Shown here: in pieces, positions 43,367-55,610 of the stretch
Numbering within the stretch: position 1 is the stretch's first letter
Layout: every line of letters starts with the position of its first letter
Assembly (NCBI RefSeq): GCF_000006405.1
Contig: NW_003215582.1
Coordinates: 221,862-285,861 of the forward strand
Direction of reading: 5' to 3'
DNA: 64,000 nucleotides
Source: Perkinsus marinus ATCC 50983
Taxonomy: Eukaryota > Perkinsozoa > Perkinsida > Perkinsidae
Position numbers and translations under genes: made by a program
The notes under the pieces: model-generated
Told to the model about the DNA's origin: nothing
Seen by the model: only the letters and a program-made list of their open reading frames with translations
The model's database searches: none

Positions 43367-44338
43367 TAGAAGGAAGAAGGGAAAAAGGAAAGTTCATGAT
43401 GGATCGCAGGAATAAAGGAAGTTTAGGATTTTGCAAGAGTGCAAGAGCTTACGCTTTCGGACATGTGGAATTCGGGTATGCCTCCGCACTGTATGTCCAA
43501 ATTCGGAGTCCGCAGGTGACTCTTGATGGCTGCGGATGGCCGTAGAGGAGCATGCAGCTGGCTGGCAGGGAAGCCTTTAAGTACTAGGGGGTCGGGTAGA
43601 CTGTGATAAGGAACTTTCCCCGACGCAGGCGGTGTCGCCGACTAGTGGGCCACCTTGGTGGGCGACTGGTTAGCCTCATAAGTGGCAGGAGGCCCCTCAA
43701 AGGGTCCTCATGAAGTCTCGCAAGGGATACAGTATCGTGTAGATGAATGACCTTGCCCAACCACAGCTATCGTCTCCTAGACGCCGGTCTCCATCGTCAC
43801 AGACTCCTCAGCCAATTGTCTCGGGTGTGCTCTCAAGGCCAGGTGGCTTTCCCCACAGGGCCCACTTTAGAGAAACAAGCATCACGCTAGAGAAGTGAGG
43901 AAGAGTATCCCCTCGACGCTTATCACTTCCAAGATTCAGACTCTGAATTTCAGAGTCTCAGATACCTCGTTGGGAGATCTTTCGATGGCCGGCGGAGTGC
44001 CCATGAAGGGCCCTCTATATTACCCAGTATGGCACTATCTGCTGGCCTGGTATGCAGGAACCTGTCAAATGCCGAGATCCAGCTGAAGGAGTAGTCTTAT
44101 CGAGGGACGCGGGGCCGACTCATGCAAGGAGTGCAGCGAGGGTAGGGGTAAACCGGAACTATACCGGCCGAGTAAGGTCTTCACTGGTACTCGAGTGGCT
44201 GTACGGCATATTGGAGAGGCCTAGATGGAGTTGGCTTCGCCGGTGGCGACTAGGGCCTCCTCTCTGCGGGTAGTATCGGGAGTCCTAGTATAAACAGCGG
44301 CGTTCGTAGGGCACGGTACGAATCTTTTGAGAGGGGTA
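43367..44338. other. Divergent spacer, no supported gene
   Basis: This is the upstream flank of the minus-strand Trf4-like gene. Several short frames occur but none is recognisable. Confidence 0.4.
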
Positions 44339-45143
44339 TTACACAGCCCTCTCGCCCGACGGGGTACGAAGGGCTAGGGCTAACGATCCTCTAGTGGCGA
44401 GGAAATCCGGTTGCTCGGGGATGAAGGCCAGAGGTGGGGGCATGCTCAGAGTGTCGTAGTCATATCGGAGAGGAAGGTGATGGGCATAGTCTTCAACGGG
44501 AACGGAGGAGGTATACAAAAGAGGAGTTACCCTCAATGCCGAGAGACTATACTCAACGCTAGCACGGTAGTCAGTGTCGTACTGGTGGAGGCTGGGCCAA
44601 CAGAGGGAGCGGCTAGACGGTAGAGGGTTGGCGCCTCCATGGCCGTAGTAGAGCTGGAGAGAAGCGACTCACTTGTGGGAGCTCGCTTTGGATTGATCCC
44701 CAGGCCTGTTACGGTAGCGATTGTCGCTAACGGTGGGCGCCACTTTCCCAATAGGAAGGCTTCTTACATAGCTGAAAGGCCTCCAATCGTCGTGGTCAGG
44801 TGAGCAACGGAATTCTCGGTGAACCGATCGACTCTGACGGAGACTGAACGTAATAGCAGTGGTAGTGAGTGGATGTATACATATGAGTGTAACCAATATA
44901 GCTCTGCGGAGCTGCTTGAATCAAAGCTACCGAGGCGGCCTGGTGACGGTATCATTCAAGGGTGGGGTATTGGGGGAGAGCTACTACCAGACAGGGTCTA
45001 GCAGTAGCTCTACAAGCTTTAGAGCAAACACATGCAGCGGGTGGTCTTCTAGGCAGAGTTATGAGAAGGGAGGCTCTGTAACCGTTAGTTTTAGTCCGAT
45101 AAGCATCTCTAGAAGCGGCGACAAACTCATCGGGATACTCTAG
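44339..45143 (+). CDS. Unknown multi-exon protein
   Basis: A chain of protein-like exons: VVVISERKVMGIVFNGNGGG with IQKRSYPQCRETILNASTVV; after a probable acceptor ending CGGTAG, MAVVELERSDSLVGARFGLI, PRPVTVAIVANGGRHFPNRK and ASYIAERPPIVVVR; then a donor GTGAGC. Late exons contain GGLVTVSFKGGVLG and GGSVTVSFSPISIS, a small internal repeat, and end KLIGIL. No family recognised. Exon phases were not all checked and the 5' end is unknown. Confidence 0.35.
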
Positions 45144-45344
45144 TGTGAGTTCTATTATCAGTGTCACCTCTTTCTCGGGGAGTCTCGCACAGTCGCTATA
45201 GTGATGAAGAATAGCGATAGTGCGAGAGTCCCCACATCATCTGTGGCCAGTATTTACGTCGTTTCGTACTCGTAGTTGTGATCATGCTTCCGCATGTTGA
45301 AATCATTGGTGTATTAACTCGGTTGTGGATACATATATAGTGTT

Positions 45345-47509
45345 GTGTTGACCATCGCCTTATGGGCTAAACCCATTTCAACAATGCCGTGTGCCCTCAG
45401 TTGTGTGGGTGTTGTACTTTGTACTATGGGCGTGACCATTGGTTCACGTACCTACTCCCTCCGACGGACACTAGCCTTAGGCCTCTTCCTTCTAGCCTAC
45501 TCGGCCCTTATACCGGGTCTGATCCTGCCCNNNNNNNNNNNNNNNNNNNNNNNNNNNNNNNNNNNNNNNNNNNNNNNNNNNNNNNNNNNNNNNNNNNNNN
45601 NNNNNNNNNNNNNNNNNNNNNNNNNNNNNNTCACATCACCATGGTAGCAGTGCTCAAGACGGGGTGCCTGCCGAGACAGGTGAGCGGCCGAGTGTGTGCA
45701 CAGTCGGCCGCGCAGTGGATGTGGGAATGGTCACAACTGGACGTGTTTGCGCTGGCGTTGTTCATCACTTTATTCGTCTTCAACGCCTTCAGTCTCCTTC
45801 GAGCCGTTGCCCCTTGGGGTTTCTACTGCGTCCTTATGGCGGCTATGAGTGGCTTCGAGTTGGCTAAGCATGACTTACCTCCGATGCTGAGAATGGCACA
45901 ACATGACCTAGTCGAGATGGACGAGATCGTCTGTGAAGAGGAAGGGGAGGAGGAGGAAGAGCAGCAGCAGCAGACTGTTGTCGAGCCCGGCGTCATAAAG
46001 CACAGACGAGAGCACTCAGGAAGCAGCTCATTCTCAGAGGAGCGTCTCCGCTCTCGGGTGGACTCGGTTGCAAGCACAGTAACGATCGCCAAGTCACGAC
46101 GTCTTGGTAACTGCTGTCGTGGACTTGTACGGATAGTCCAGAAATTAGGATTGCCGTTTTTCGTGCTCAAGGCGATTGGCTGGATTATATTCTTCGTCAT
46201 TTGGTGGGTGAACTCTGGCAATGCCAGACTGGATCTAGCAGGAGTGAACGAGACTCTTCTCGAGAACGCCCCATTGGTAACTAGTGGCCTTCGGGACTTC
46301 TTGCCAGATATGGTGGGACAGTGTCCGCCAGAGCTTCCACGTCCCGACATATGCAGAGACATTGGACCGCTGTATCACGATAAATGTAAGTGTCTATTGC
46401 CCTTCATTTGGAGAAGAATGGATGAGTCTGGCTTTCAGCGACCGTTATGGAGGTTTTGTCCAGATGGCTGTCCGGTCTCCGCAGCGTTAGTGTGGAGGAG
46501 CTGAGCTTGGGGGTGCCACGTGAAAGCGAGTTGGAGATGTCGATTGCGGGCTCATTCGATGAGCTCAGCATGTCACTCTACATCGGACAGTGTATAACTC
46601 CGGACAACCTCTTCCGAAGCACTAACGACACAATGGAGACCAACGACGGGGACGGAACCAAGAAGAAGTTCGGGAAGCCAATATGCTCAGCGCTGTGGGA
46701 TAAAGTGTATTCCTGGAAACAGGTGACACGCCGTATGGGAAGAGCAGCTCTGAACTCGTCAATTTTTTGTGTTACCACAACTGCAACATATCGTGTGATG
46801 AGTCCACACCAAGTGGCCAAGCTTCGTATTGGCGTCTGCCGTAGTGGAACTCGGATTGAAGCGCTCTAATTTCCTTGGCACACTTGTGTGTCATTAATTA
46901 CTATCAACCGGGAAGACGTTAGTCATTGGGCTTGTTGTCAGGTTGGCTGGGGTCTGATCATATCTGCCTCTTGCAATGAGGAGTGGCCTTATGTGAGGAA
47001 CATCGCGATCAAGGACGTCACTCTGGATCAGAATCTCAAGATTTCTGAACAACTCGTGTTTGGTATCACGGTATGGCTCGGTCGGCTCATGCTGGGCGGA
47101 AATGGCAGTCTGGGTTCAGATTAACGTTGACGATCTCACGACGAGGTTCCGAGATGGATTTCAGAAAGCACTGATGCCGTACATTGTCAGCAAGTGAGGA
47201 CAGCAAAGCGGTATCGTCGTCTTATCTCATCTACAGGTCGCCGTGGATACGATGGGGCGCAGATGAATACGACATGACAGAGTTGCTTAATCAGTTGGTG
47301 AGCCTTAATACTAATGCCGGTTCGGGTGCTGATATGCACGATATGTTCAACTTGGGCCATCATAACAGCACTTCCCGAATACGTTGTCCTCGGCCTGGAA
47401 ATCTCCTGCGGAGCCCCAGAGGGCCGCGGTCAAAGCGCCGATTGAACTGACGATTGCTCCTTTGTTTGATTCATTGGAATACATAATATACTGTACATTT
47501 GTCGGGTAG
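45345..47509 (+). CDS. Membrane protein with PqiA-like segments (contains assembly gap)
   Basis: The first part has hydrophobic stretches CALSCVGVVLCTMGVTIGSR and LALGLFLLAYSALIPGLILP, then runs into 100 N. After the gap, WEWSQLDVFALALFITLFVF with NAFSLLRAVAPWGFYCVLMA resembles the paired helices of PqiA proteins (a W-[SM]-x-x-DVF-x-x-AL helix start). An acidic/Gln-rich loop (EEEGEEEEEQQQQT) and a further helix (FFVLKAIGWIIFFVIWWVNS) follow. The Cys-rich exo-domain has PPELPRPDICRDIGPLYHDK and CKCLLPFIWRR. Later exons read INVDDLTTRFRDGFQKALMP, YIVSKSPWIRWGADEYDMTE and PQRAAVKAPIELTIAPLFDS, with TAG at 47507-47509. The PqiA assignment is by eye on a small motif. Exons before and after the gap sit in different frames, so the gap hides at least one junction. 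Confidence 0.5.
45531..45630. other. Assembly gap (100 N)
   Basis: Exactly 100 N, most likely a placeholder of unknown true length. It falls inside the PqiA-like gene. Confidence 1.
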
Positions 47510-47599
47510 GCTTCTATTCACATTAGCACAACCGTAATATTGCTCGTACCATTTACCAACTGCGTTTGGACGTTTAAGCTCAAGAGATGCATGGTGTTG

Positions 47600-49135
47600 G
47601 TCAATCACCTATTTATCCGTTCTTGGTGGCAGTGGGCAATAGTTATGGTCCGCCCTGAACCTGGGGAAGGGTCCAGTGAGTGTGGATCAACATCGGAAGA
47701 GCGGCATCATCGAAGAGCCATGTTACTGGCAACTCAGTATCACACAATTGTGTCGTCGTCGTCATCGAGGATCGGCACTGTCTTCAGGGCAGTAGCATCA
47801 GTATCCAGCCTGACGTGGAGGACTAGGACAGATCGTACGACAGTTGAGGACTTTGAGCGCGAATTAGCTCTTGGGTCATCCAAGGTGGTATTGACGCTGT
47901 AGATATTCTCCGCCTCCTTTGTGACTACAACGACAGGTAGACTATCTGTCGGCCCTGGAACGTGAAGATTGCCAGCGAAATGTTCAAGAGCTCAGATGTG
48001 TTCGTCGAGCAATGGAGTGGCTCAAGGAAGAGTCGAAGCCCATACAGCTACCCGTGACTGGTACCGTAGGGTTCACAGCGTCGATGACTACTACCGATGG
48101 TGAACGAAGTGTTTCACAGATGACTTCAGCCATCTCTGTGTCTTCGAATTCGAGCCGAGCCATCCGGAGCATGATTTCACTGATTGCTGTGTGAAGCCTC
48201 ATTCCCCCGAATTCGAAGAGTGTATAAGGCTCTTCCACTCACACAAGGATGAACCGACGCTTGTTGGTTTACTTTGTAAAGTCGGAGGTGTAGCTTGTGA
48301 GGGAAATCGATCCATCACATGAGCTCAGGTTCTTGCTAAGTGGTGTAAGGTGCCTGTGGTCACAGAGACAGGGAAGCTCCAGTCCTTTATCAAGTACGTA
48401 TACAATTGTTGACGATGTTTGCATCCACCACAGGAATGAGGATCTATGTGATGCTGTATCGGCCGTTGGTGTTACTGCTCGGGCTTTCTCAATCCTTGCA
48501 AACCACGATAATGACAAAGTGAGCGCCTTCAATGGTTGCTTTCTCTCATGCCTTCATGGTTTCTCTTTCGGAATCCGACTACGGTTTACGTGCAGGTGTT
48601 CGGTGCTTTCCGCAACATTGAGCGGAGCGAAGTCGTTATTATTGGATGTTTGGACTTGCTCACCTCTGTTTCTCCTGAGCTCTTGCTTCGAATAGCCTGG
48701 CTGGAGCTGGACGGTGTCGATCGTCGGTCACACGTGAGGGTCCTTTGTGAGATCATATTCACAGTACTCTTACGTATTACCTTCAGGTTGATGGAGTCCC
48801 CTCAACTTCGATCTTTTGTCGCTGTATAATGATGCTCACTGAACTTTTAAAGAATGGGCCTCAGGCAGAGTGTGATCCTGACCTTAGGTAGCAGCATCCT
48901 ATTCGAACGTGCGAGAGTCTGAGGTCTCTTGGTGATTCTCAGGTGTAGCGTGAGAGAGCTCGTGGCCGCTGTCTTGGCTTCCCCCGACACCCTTTGGGCG
49001 CAGGATGATGGGAAGCTGATGAAAGTCAGTACAGTCCTCGATTTCTCACGGCAACTTTCCGACCTATCGCCACCTTCCCATCAGGTCGGTCTAGCTCTCC
49101 TACAAAATGAACTCAAAAGAACCAAAATGGTTTAG
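47600..49135 (+). CDS. Unknown helical protein, multi-exon
   Basis: Protein-like exons on the plus strand: YLSALEREDCQRNVQELRCV with RRAMEWLKEESKPIQLPVTG; DDFSHLCVFEFEPSHPEHDF, TDCCVKPHSPEFEECIRLFH and SHKDEPTLVGLLCKVGGVAC; NIERSEVVIIGCLDLLTSVS; and SVRELVAAVLASPDTLWAQD then LDFSRQLSDLSPPSHQVGLA, ending TKMV at 49135. Leu-rich helices of about 40 residues suggest an ARM/HEAT-like fold, but I recognise no family. Two overlapping frames compete near 47940-48050. It may be more than one gene. Confidence 0.35.
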
Positions 49136-50323
49136 TTTGCTAATTATTGATTCCTCCTTCCGTGTACTGTATTTTGTTGTTGACTTACCCTTTTCCTGTC
49201 GTGTCCAAAGTCTTACTAATATGAACACCTACTCGTAGCGTTCAAGATCTGCCCGAAATTCCTATTATTTCCTATCGGACCCCCCGTCCAAATTACTGCA
49301 TTGATGTTTTAAGCTGTTTTTCTTTCTCGTCGGCTTTTCGATCGAATTGTGCCGTGCTTTCCTCGAACCTGGGTGAGTCGCCGGGGACCCAGTCGACCTC
49401 AAGGTGGCTTCAACGGAGTCGTAGAGCCGTCCTTGACGATAGCGCAGTTCCTCTTCAATGAGTGCGAGCGTAGTCGTTCCTCGCTGCAAAAGCAGTGGTT
49501 GCGTAGGAAGCACATACTGTCAGTGTCAGTACGGGACTATATACACATGGTCAACTACATGTGTTGCGAGGAATATGGAACTCGTGAGGAAATCATGGGA
49601 AATTACCGCTGGTTTTTGTACACTTCTACCAAGAATCGTGTGAATTTTCATAATATAGTGAAGACTCCTGAGGAAACTCACGAGCCCAGTTGAGGAGACC
49701 AAATATATCTTCCCACACTGACCAGTGTGACTCAAAAAACGTGGAGGGTTCGTAGCTCTGCACCTCTGAGACTCCTCTGCCGTTCATGCTCGAAGTCGGG
49801 TAAACGCCCAACACGTTGGCTCGTCGCATATATCCAGGGTAGACTCTCCCCCGGTCCACAAACGCTCGAGATATCACACCTTTGCTGAGTCGAGTGTCGA
49901 TCTGCTCGGCAGAGAGTCAGCTACCTGCACCCTGTGTCCAGAGCGTTAACAAGCGCGCGCTCGGAGAGAGCTTATCGATCAGATAAACTCTCACGTAAAC
50001 TGATACGGGATCTTCTAACCTGGCAATACCGTAGTCCGAAATTATTCGAAGCCAGGCAGTGGTGAGGGTGCACAGTGAGCTAATGAGACTAGTAGTTGAG
50101 ACCGAACTCGAACTGGCTCTTACAGTGAATGGGACTCAGGTGAATACAGCGAACGGCGACTAAAGCTGTATCCTTACGATCGAGTTCTATCAGGAAGTCA
50201 TTTCTTAGTACGTACCAACACAAGAACAGACTCTTATATCCGGACAGGAACATCACTTCACAGCAGTCATTGACCGTGTACAGGCGTGTGTGATTGGAGG
50301 AGGGTCCACTCGGGATTTCACTT

Positions 50324-50644
50324 CTAAACCCTTTTGTCCCTAGGAGGCCTCGCCCAGATAGACACATCATGTACACCTTTGCTATAAGGCATATTGCGAG
50401 GCACAGTTTCCGAGCTTGGCGTTGTGAGCCACATAAGCAGTTTTTTGACGATAGATTGTTCACGTTTGGGTCGGACGATCGGTCGAGGGAATACACTCTC
50501 GATGGCATCAATATATTCACCATAACGGAGAAGTTGAGAGTCGCAGACTGTCTCTAGCATAGCCGCTAGCTCTGGGCCGCCCCGCTCCACAGAACCTCCA
50601 ACTCTAGCGGCTCGTTCAATCTCTTGTAATCGGCTAACGTTCAT
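50324..50644 (-). CDS. Small unknown protein, paralogue-like to the gene at 51920
   Basis: ATG 50644 gives MNVSRLQEIERAARVGG, then ELAAMLETVCDSQLLRYG and VKKLLMWLTTPSSETVPR, with a stop at 50324. The start, the charged first helix, the [TK]VC..Q..[RE]Y block and the final hydrophobic helix followed by a polar tail parallel the 103-residue protein at 51920-52231. Upstream and downstream exons may exist, and an intron near the RYG segment (GTGAATAT...) is possible. No family recognised. Confidence 0.35.
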   Translation of the reverse strand: MNVSRLQEIERAARVGGSVERGGPELAAMLETVCDSQLLRYGEYIDAIESVFPRPIVRPKREQSIVKKLLMWLTTPSSETVPRNMPYSKGVHDVSIWARPPRDKRV

Positions 50645-50878
50645 CTTGAAATGCAAGTCACTGAGGGGAAATAGAAGTTACAACTCGGTAGTTCACATCC
50701 ACTCTCGACAGAGAGTGAGTTCAGGTGAGGAGAATAGAGCAGGATCGGATATCTCACGGAATACGGTCCTTGCCAAAACTCATGGAAAAGGACTCAATTT
50801 TGAAGCCTCTTTCTGGCTTCTCCATCCCGAGGTCGACCGTCAAGAGCCATGTTACCTGAAGCAGTAGTACGCAGACTA

Positions 50879-51249
50879 TTAGAAGATCTTTCTAAATTCA
50901 CCTACTGTTTCATTCCGACTGATAGGGATCTGCACTAGATCAGAAGCTGTGCATGCATTGGACGCCTGTCTTCGACTATGGGATTTCCTTCTGAGAGCTT
51001 TTCCGATTTCCTCAAGGTCGGCGTCTTCATCGGTGCTTTCCGGAAACAGTGAGTAAGCATACTTCAACACTTCCTTCGAGAAGAAAGCCTCGAAAGAATA
51101 GCTATGCCTGGCCATGTTACGATAACTCTTGGTAGCGAGCAAGCACTCCTGTTACTTTCCAGGGAGTCGCGTATGTAGTACAGCGTAGGAAATATCTTCG
51201 CCATCGTAACCAATCTCGCACTAGAGAGGAAATCATTCGAGGTAGACAT
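50879..51249 (-). CDS. Small unknown protein
   Basis: ATG 51249 opens MSTSNDFLSSARLVTMAKIF with PTLYYIRDSLES. A second frame continues KSYRNMARHSYSFEAFFSKE, VLKYAYSLFPESTDEDADLE and EIGKALRRKSHSRRQA, ending at 50879. The two overlap around 51064-51142, so a short intron (donor GTAACAGG) is likely, but its phase was not settled. No family recognised. It is part of a run of small minus-strand genes. Confidence 0.35.
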
Positions 51250-51919
51250 ATGTTACTATTCTTGGAGAAGCATCCTACCTCGAGCTCTTTTCCACTGTCG
51301 GTCTTCTGTACCCACTGAGTTGGCTGGATCTGCGAGTGAACGAGATGTCCACTACTACCGTATGAGAAACATTCCCGATGTTGTGTCTACCCACCGCGTT
51401 TGCTAATGACACTAATAAGCGCACATCATCTTTAGAGCATTCTCGTTCAGTGGCAAGTCTGATAGCGGATAGTTCGGTCGAAATCGATTACCTGGCTGAC
51501 ATAGGCAGTGGAATTCGCATCCATAAATCTGACTTTCTTGTTTATCCGAACTGCTGCTCCCAGAATTTTCGGCAGCTTCAACAGGAGGAGTGATACCACC
51601 AGGAGTAGAGAAGTCGATTTGATCATAGAAAGTAATTCCTACTCAGTCGACGACAGACACTCCTCCCTAGATCTCGGGAGATAGCTGCTGGAGTGATAGT
51701 CCGATCTTCCTGATTAGCTTGGGGAGATTAGTGTATGGCAGAAGACTCAAGGGGTGAACACCCAGTGAGTTGAAGAGCTCAATTCACGTTCGACAACATC
51801 AACAACCAAAACATCAACATGCGATGAAGTCATATCCCTACCGTGGGAGTCCTGCACAATATCTGTAAAATGGAATGAATTTGAAATGGGTGGATTTGAT
51901 ATTCGATGCTAAGACGAGA

Positions 51920-52231
51920 CTATTGGGCTGCTTCGTCGCTCCTTTTTTGGGTCGAAGGAGTTCTGGCTACGATCGTTAGCTGATGATGCGGTTTCAAGTG
52001 CTTGTCGCTTGTTGGCTCATACTGTAAGTCTTCTGGTGCCGTCTTGAAACTGCCTCCGAGGAGCCATACAACAATCCCCTTCAGATCGAGCGCACTCGTT
52101 TCGGATAAGCTCGCGACATACTCCCGGATTTGTTGCCTACACACCTTCGTGAGATATTCCCTGGTTAAGTTCGCTCCAGACTCGGGGAGTATAGTTCTGG
52201 CGCGCTCCTCTAACTGCCGCAATCGACCCAT
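51920..52231 (-). CDS. Small unknown protein, paralogue-like to the gene at 50324
   Basis: One frame of 103 residues from a true ATG at 52231: MGRLRQLEERARTILPESGA, NLTREYLTKVCRQQIREYVA, SLSETSALDLKGIVVWLLGG, then a polar tail with SDKHLKPHHQLTIVARTP. It is predicted mostly helical and soluble. Shared layout with the protein at 50324-50644 suggests a small local family. No known domain recognised. Confidence 0.45.
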   Translation of the reverse strand: MGRLRQLEERARTILPESGANLTREYLTKVCRQQIREYVASLSETSALDLKGIVVWLLGGSFKTAPEDLQYEPTSDKHLKPHHQLTIVARTPSTQKRSDEAAQ

Positions 52232-52548
52232 ATTGAAATTGAGTGATAGTTTTCTGAGATAAAGCAGTTGAAGCTATGGTTAGAGAAAGCCCCTATCTAG
52301 CGTGCTATGAATGAAAATGTGCGCAATCACAGGATGAGTTCGCCGATTCGGCGTTCACTAGGAGGAACATTCTCGAATTTACTCTAACAATGATTAGCTT
52401 ATCGAAGGGCATGCCTATCGATCAGAAGTTGCACTTGTGTTTCTTACGGATCGTAGTTCCTGCCGAATGAACTCGACAGCTCAGTGATCTTAAAGCCTTG
52501 CTGAGGATCCTCCATCTCCAGTTTCAGCGACACTGTCCATGTAACCTA

Positions 52549-53055
52549 TTAGATCGCAGCTATCGGGCTAGAGGGCTCATCTCTGGGGGAACCCACTGAT
52601 TGCTTTCGACGGCCACCAGGATGAAACGCCCATAAAGACATGAAGTCGTCAGCTTCGCAATGGATCTTCTGCAGTCTCGAATCGCGTGATTTCTGCATGA
52701 GCTCTTTGCCGTAGACTCCTAAGGCAGACCTCTTTTGGAAAGGGTCTGCTCCATCCAGGTCATCGTTTTCTATCTGTTTCAACACTGCACGGCTGAGCAT
52801 GACGTCGACAGCTATGTGATCAGGCTCTTCCCTCGTGGTGGATGTATTCCCACGAGTGATGTATCGAGTAACGTCTGATAAGACCAGTCTCTCCATGCCG
52901 TCATCTCCCACATCTTTATCATAACCCAATTCCAGCTGAAATGGTCCATAGCATCGCACAGGGTGTTGGCCAGGCTTACCTTAGTCGTCACGGTAGGAGT
53001 GGAGAAGATAGTTTCGGAGAATGAGGAATAATGTCGTGGGTCGATTGGAGCCTAT
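52549..53055 (-). CDS. Unknown protein, two exons visible
   Basis: An exon beginning near 53055 after an acceptor (CTATAG) reads APIDPRHYSSFSETIFSTPT with VTTK. An intron (GTAAGCCT...ATTTCAG) leads in phase to LELGYDKDVGDDGMERLVLS, DVTRYITRGNTSTTREEPDH, VDVMLSRAVLKQIENDDLDG and KRSALGVYGKELMQKSRDSR, ending at 52549. The join is in frame, which supports the gene. Its 5' end is not seen. No family recognised. Confidence 0.4.
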
Positions 53056-53518
53056 AGAAAAAGGTTCAACCTCGGAAGTATGGGTTCCCGAGAGGTCTTT
53101 GTTATTTCTATTAACAATCGATCGGCTGAGTACTCGGATAGGCCACCATGGCGACCCAGGGAACTCGAATTCAAGCCCCCGAGCTCACCTGTGTGGGTCT
53201 CGGAGCTGGGCGAGGTCGTAGAAGCTTTCCCGCGAGTCCAAATAACTTCTTCGCTGCACCCATGCAGACCGGAGCCTCTAGCAGAAGTAGCAAAGCTTTC
53301 AACGCCGACGATTTAGTCATGTAGAAGAGGACAAATGGTTTGATGTTCTGGGAAGTCGTAATTTCCTCTTAGGAACATCCTTACCTATAGATTTTGTGTG
53401 TTAAACTGAACCTAGCGTTGAATTCACTAATGCGGACGTTTTAACGCGAGGCTGTCCAGCGCCTAGGTTGTTTTTCGAGACAATTTCCGGACAGTAATAT
53501 ACGTCATAAGGATTCCCG

Positions 53519-53791
53519 TCAGAGAACAGCCGCTTCCTGCGCAAGCCCAGGGAAGTCTGCATCCATAACATGGATGGTTAACCGATTGCGGCGCCGATAG
53601 GAGAGGAATGCTGCTAACGATCTCTCATCGTGCTCTACAGCAGCGACGAGTTCATCTAATTGTGGTGGAATTGTGGTTTCGTGCATCGACATTCGAGCAA
53701 CAAATAAGTTGTCTCGATTGTGGGCGTGCGCGAGTGAAATAGAGCGGCACCATAGTTTGACCTCACACTGCCAATTCGTCCAGACTATCAT
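53519..53791 (-). CDS. Small unknown protein (90 residues)
   Basis: ATG 53791 starts MIVWTNWQCEVKLWCRSISL and continues VARMSMHETTIPPQLDELVA with AVEHDERSLAAFLSYRRRNR. It is protein-like in composition, with no motif recognised. Confidence 0.3.
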   Translation of the reverse strand: MIVWTNWQCEVKLWCRSISLAHAHNRDNLFVARMSMHETTIPPQLDELVAAVEHDERSLAAFLSYRRRNRLTIHVMDADFPGLAQEAAVL

Positions 53792-55610
53792 GTGAACCCC
53801 AATCCAAGGCGGTTCAGAGTTCGGGTCAAAGAAGTCTAGGTCCTATCCATGTTTGCCTCAGTCTGGTATTTTCACGCCTCATAGGAGGGGACGACTTGTA
53901 GGACTCAAGCCACGTTGAAATCGGATATATATTCATTCATCTTGATGCTCGTGGTATGGAGTATTTCCCCGTATTCTTGTTGAGTTGGGAAATATTTGTA
54001 CGAATTGAAGCTCCTAAACTTGAAATTGTTTTCACTACAGCTTTGAAATTGAAGTTCCTACTAGTAACTCCAATTTGGATAAAATCATCTCGGAGTTTTC
54101 TGGATGATCGTATCCCAATTGGAGTTCCCTAAACCTCCGCTCCATTAAAATTGAAGTTACTAAACGATAATCTTTAGTTTTACTCCTTCCACCGTTCTAA
54201 CTAGAAATTACTATTCTCTAAATAGGCGTTGAAAAGGTGTGAAGTTTGTTAGTCTACCAACGAGTACTCAAACTGCTGCATAATCTTTATCTCCATCATG
54301 GAGACTCCATGAAGGGTGGCCAATGAACCATTCAAAAGGAGGTAATTACTTAGCGAAGCGATGCTCTTTGATCCAAGGCTTACTATTATCCCATCTTCAG
54401 AAGTAACGCTGAGAGTAGGAGCTCGCATTCTTATATCGCTGACCACGCCGGGCTACATGGGAGAACCAAACTAGTTGAGAAGGTAGATAAAGATCCTCTT
54501 TATTACCAAAAACCTTGGGAGAACCACCGGTCAAAGTACGTGGTGGGCTGCACAGCGAATGAGAAGCGTCCTGGATCACCACACCGAGTTACTTAGTGTG
54601 GTTGGAAGGTCGATGACGATAATGATGAAGAGTAGTGACATCGTGTCACTGTCACACGTTCATTGTACTGTTATTTGATGTACTTCTGTATTGCATTTGA
54701 AATACTTCTGTATTGCATTTGAAATACTTCTGTATTGCATTCGAAATACTTTTGTATTGTATTTGAAATGCAGTATTTCCATGGAGATTATGTTTCGTTG
54801 AGGACCCAGTTGGAATCCCATACTAGTTCCCTCTCTCATCGAAGAAAATAGCAAGTAGTCCCCACATGGAGCCTCCAATCAGTCGTATACCTCCCACCAA
54901 AATCTAGCTGCTCTCCAGATAACATACCATAGAAAAAGCTGAGAAAACAAAGGAGCTAAAGCATGTTGAAAAAGACTGCAACATAACGAATGTTCAGCAT
55001 AACACCGTTTCCGATCGATGGTTGCACAAGAATGCCAATAGGCTAAAAACTACGCGGCTGCGTACAGCGCAAGTTGCTCAGCGCGCGCCTCCACTGTATC
55101 TTGCGTAAAAAAAGCTGGGATCTTGAAAACTCATGTAGTTTCCTCGTGCCACTTCAAGGGTTTCCTTAATAATTGCCTATCATCTCGTGCTGTGCTGACT
55201 TGTTATGAAGATAATACTTGGTTGTTCGAGGGTGCTGTGACCTGTCCCTAAGCCTAAGAAGGCTTATGTACTATCAACGGCTCGCGACAGGCCCCTACAG
55301 GGTGTATAAACCTCGCCAATCTAGCCCCATCACGCGCGTCTCAGCTACCCTATCAGCTATGGGTTTACGTGGCGTTCACTTCACTACGCCCTTGTTCAGG
55401 CCTGTCGTTAATTGCGATGGTAGTCTACGACATGAACTCTATTATTATTGAATTATGATCGGTTGTAGCTTGGTTTTAGTGAGGAAGTTACTTCGTGAAG
55501 TTGGCTGCTTGGCAAATGGTCATTTCCTTGCAGTTGTGTATTTATCTCCCTCGTGGGTAGCCAAACGTCCTTCCATCTCTTTCCATCCCTCGGCTAACAT
55601 CAACATTATT
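53792..55610. other. AT-rich intergenic region with degenerate and tandem repeats
   Basis: Between about 53990 and 54170 a motif like TTGAAGTTCCTAA or its complement recurs four to five times with changes. A clean 22-bp tandem array lies at 54681-54768. No gene is supported before the PUF gene start. Confidence 0.5.
54681..54768. repeat. 22-bp tandem repeat, four copies
   Basis: The unit TACTTCTGTATTGCATTTGA plus AA is repeated four times. Copies 1 and 2 are identical; copy 3 has one change and copy 4 two. Confidence 0.9.

Noticed and set aside
49349-49877. Plus frame (114 residues, 49349-49693) and minus frame (83 residues, 49626-49877)
   Set aside because: Both look somewhat protein-like, but they overlap on opposite strands. 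Neither has a known motif and no splice chain favours either.
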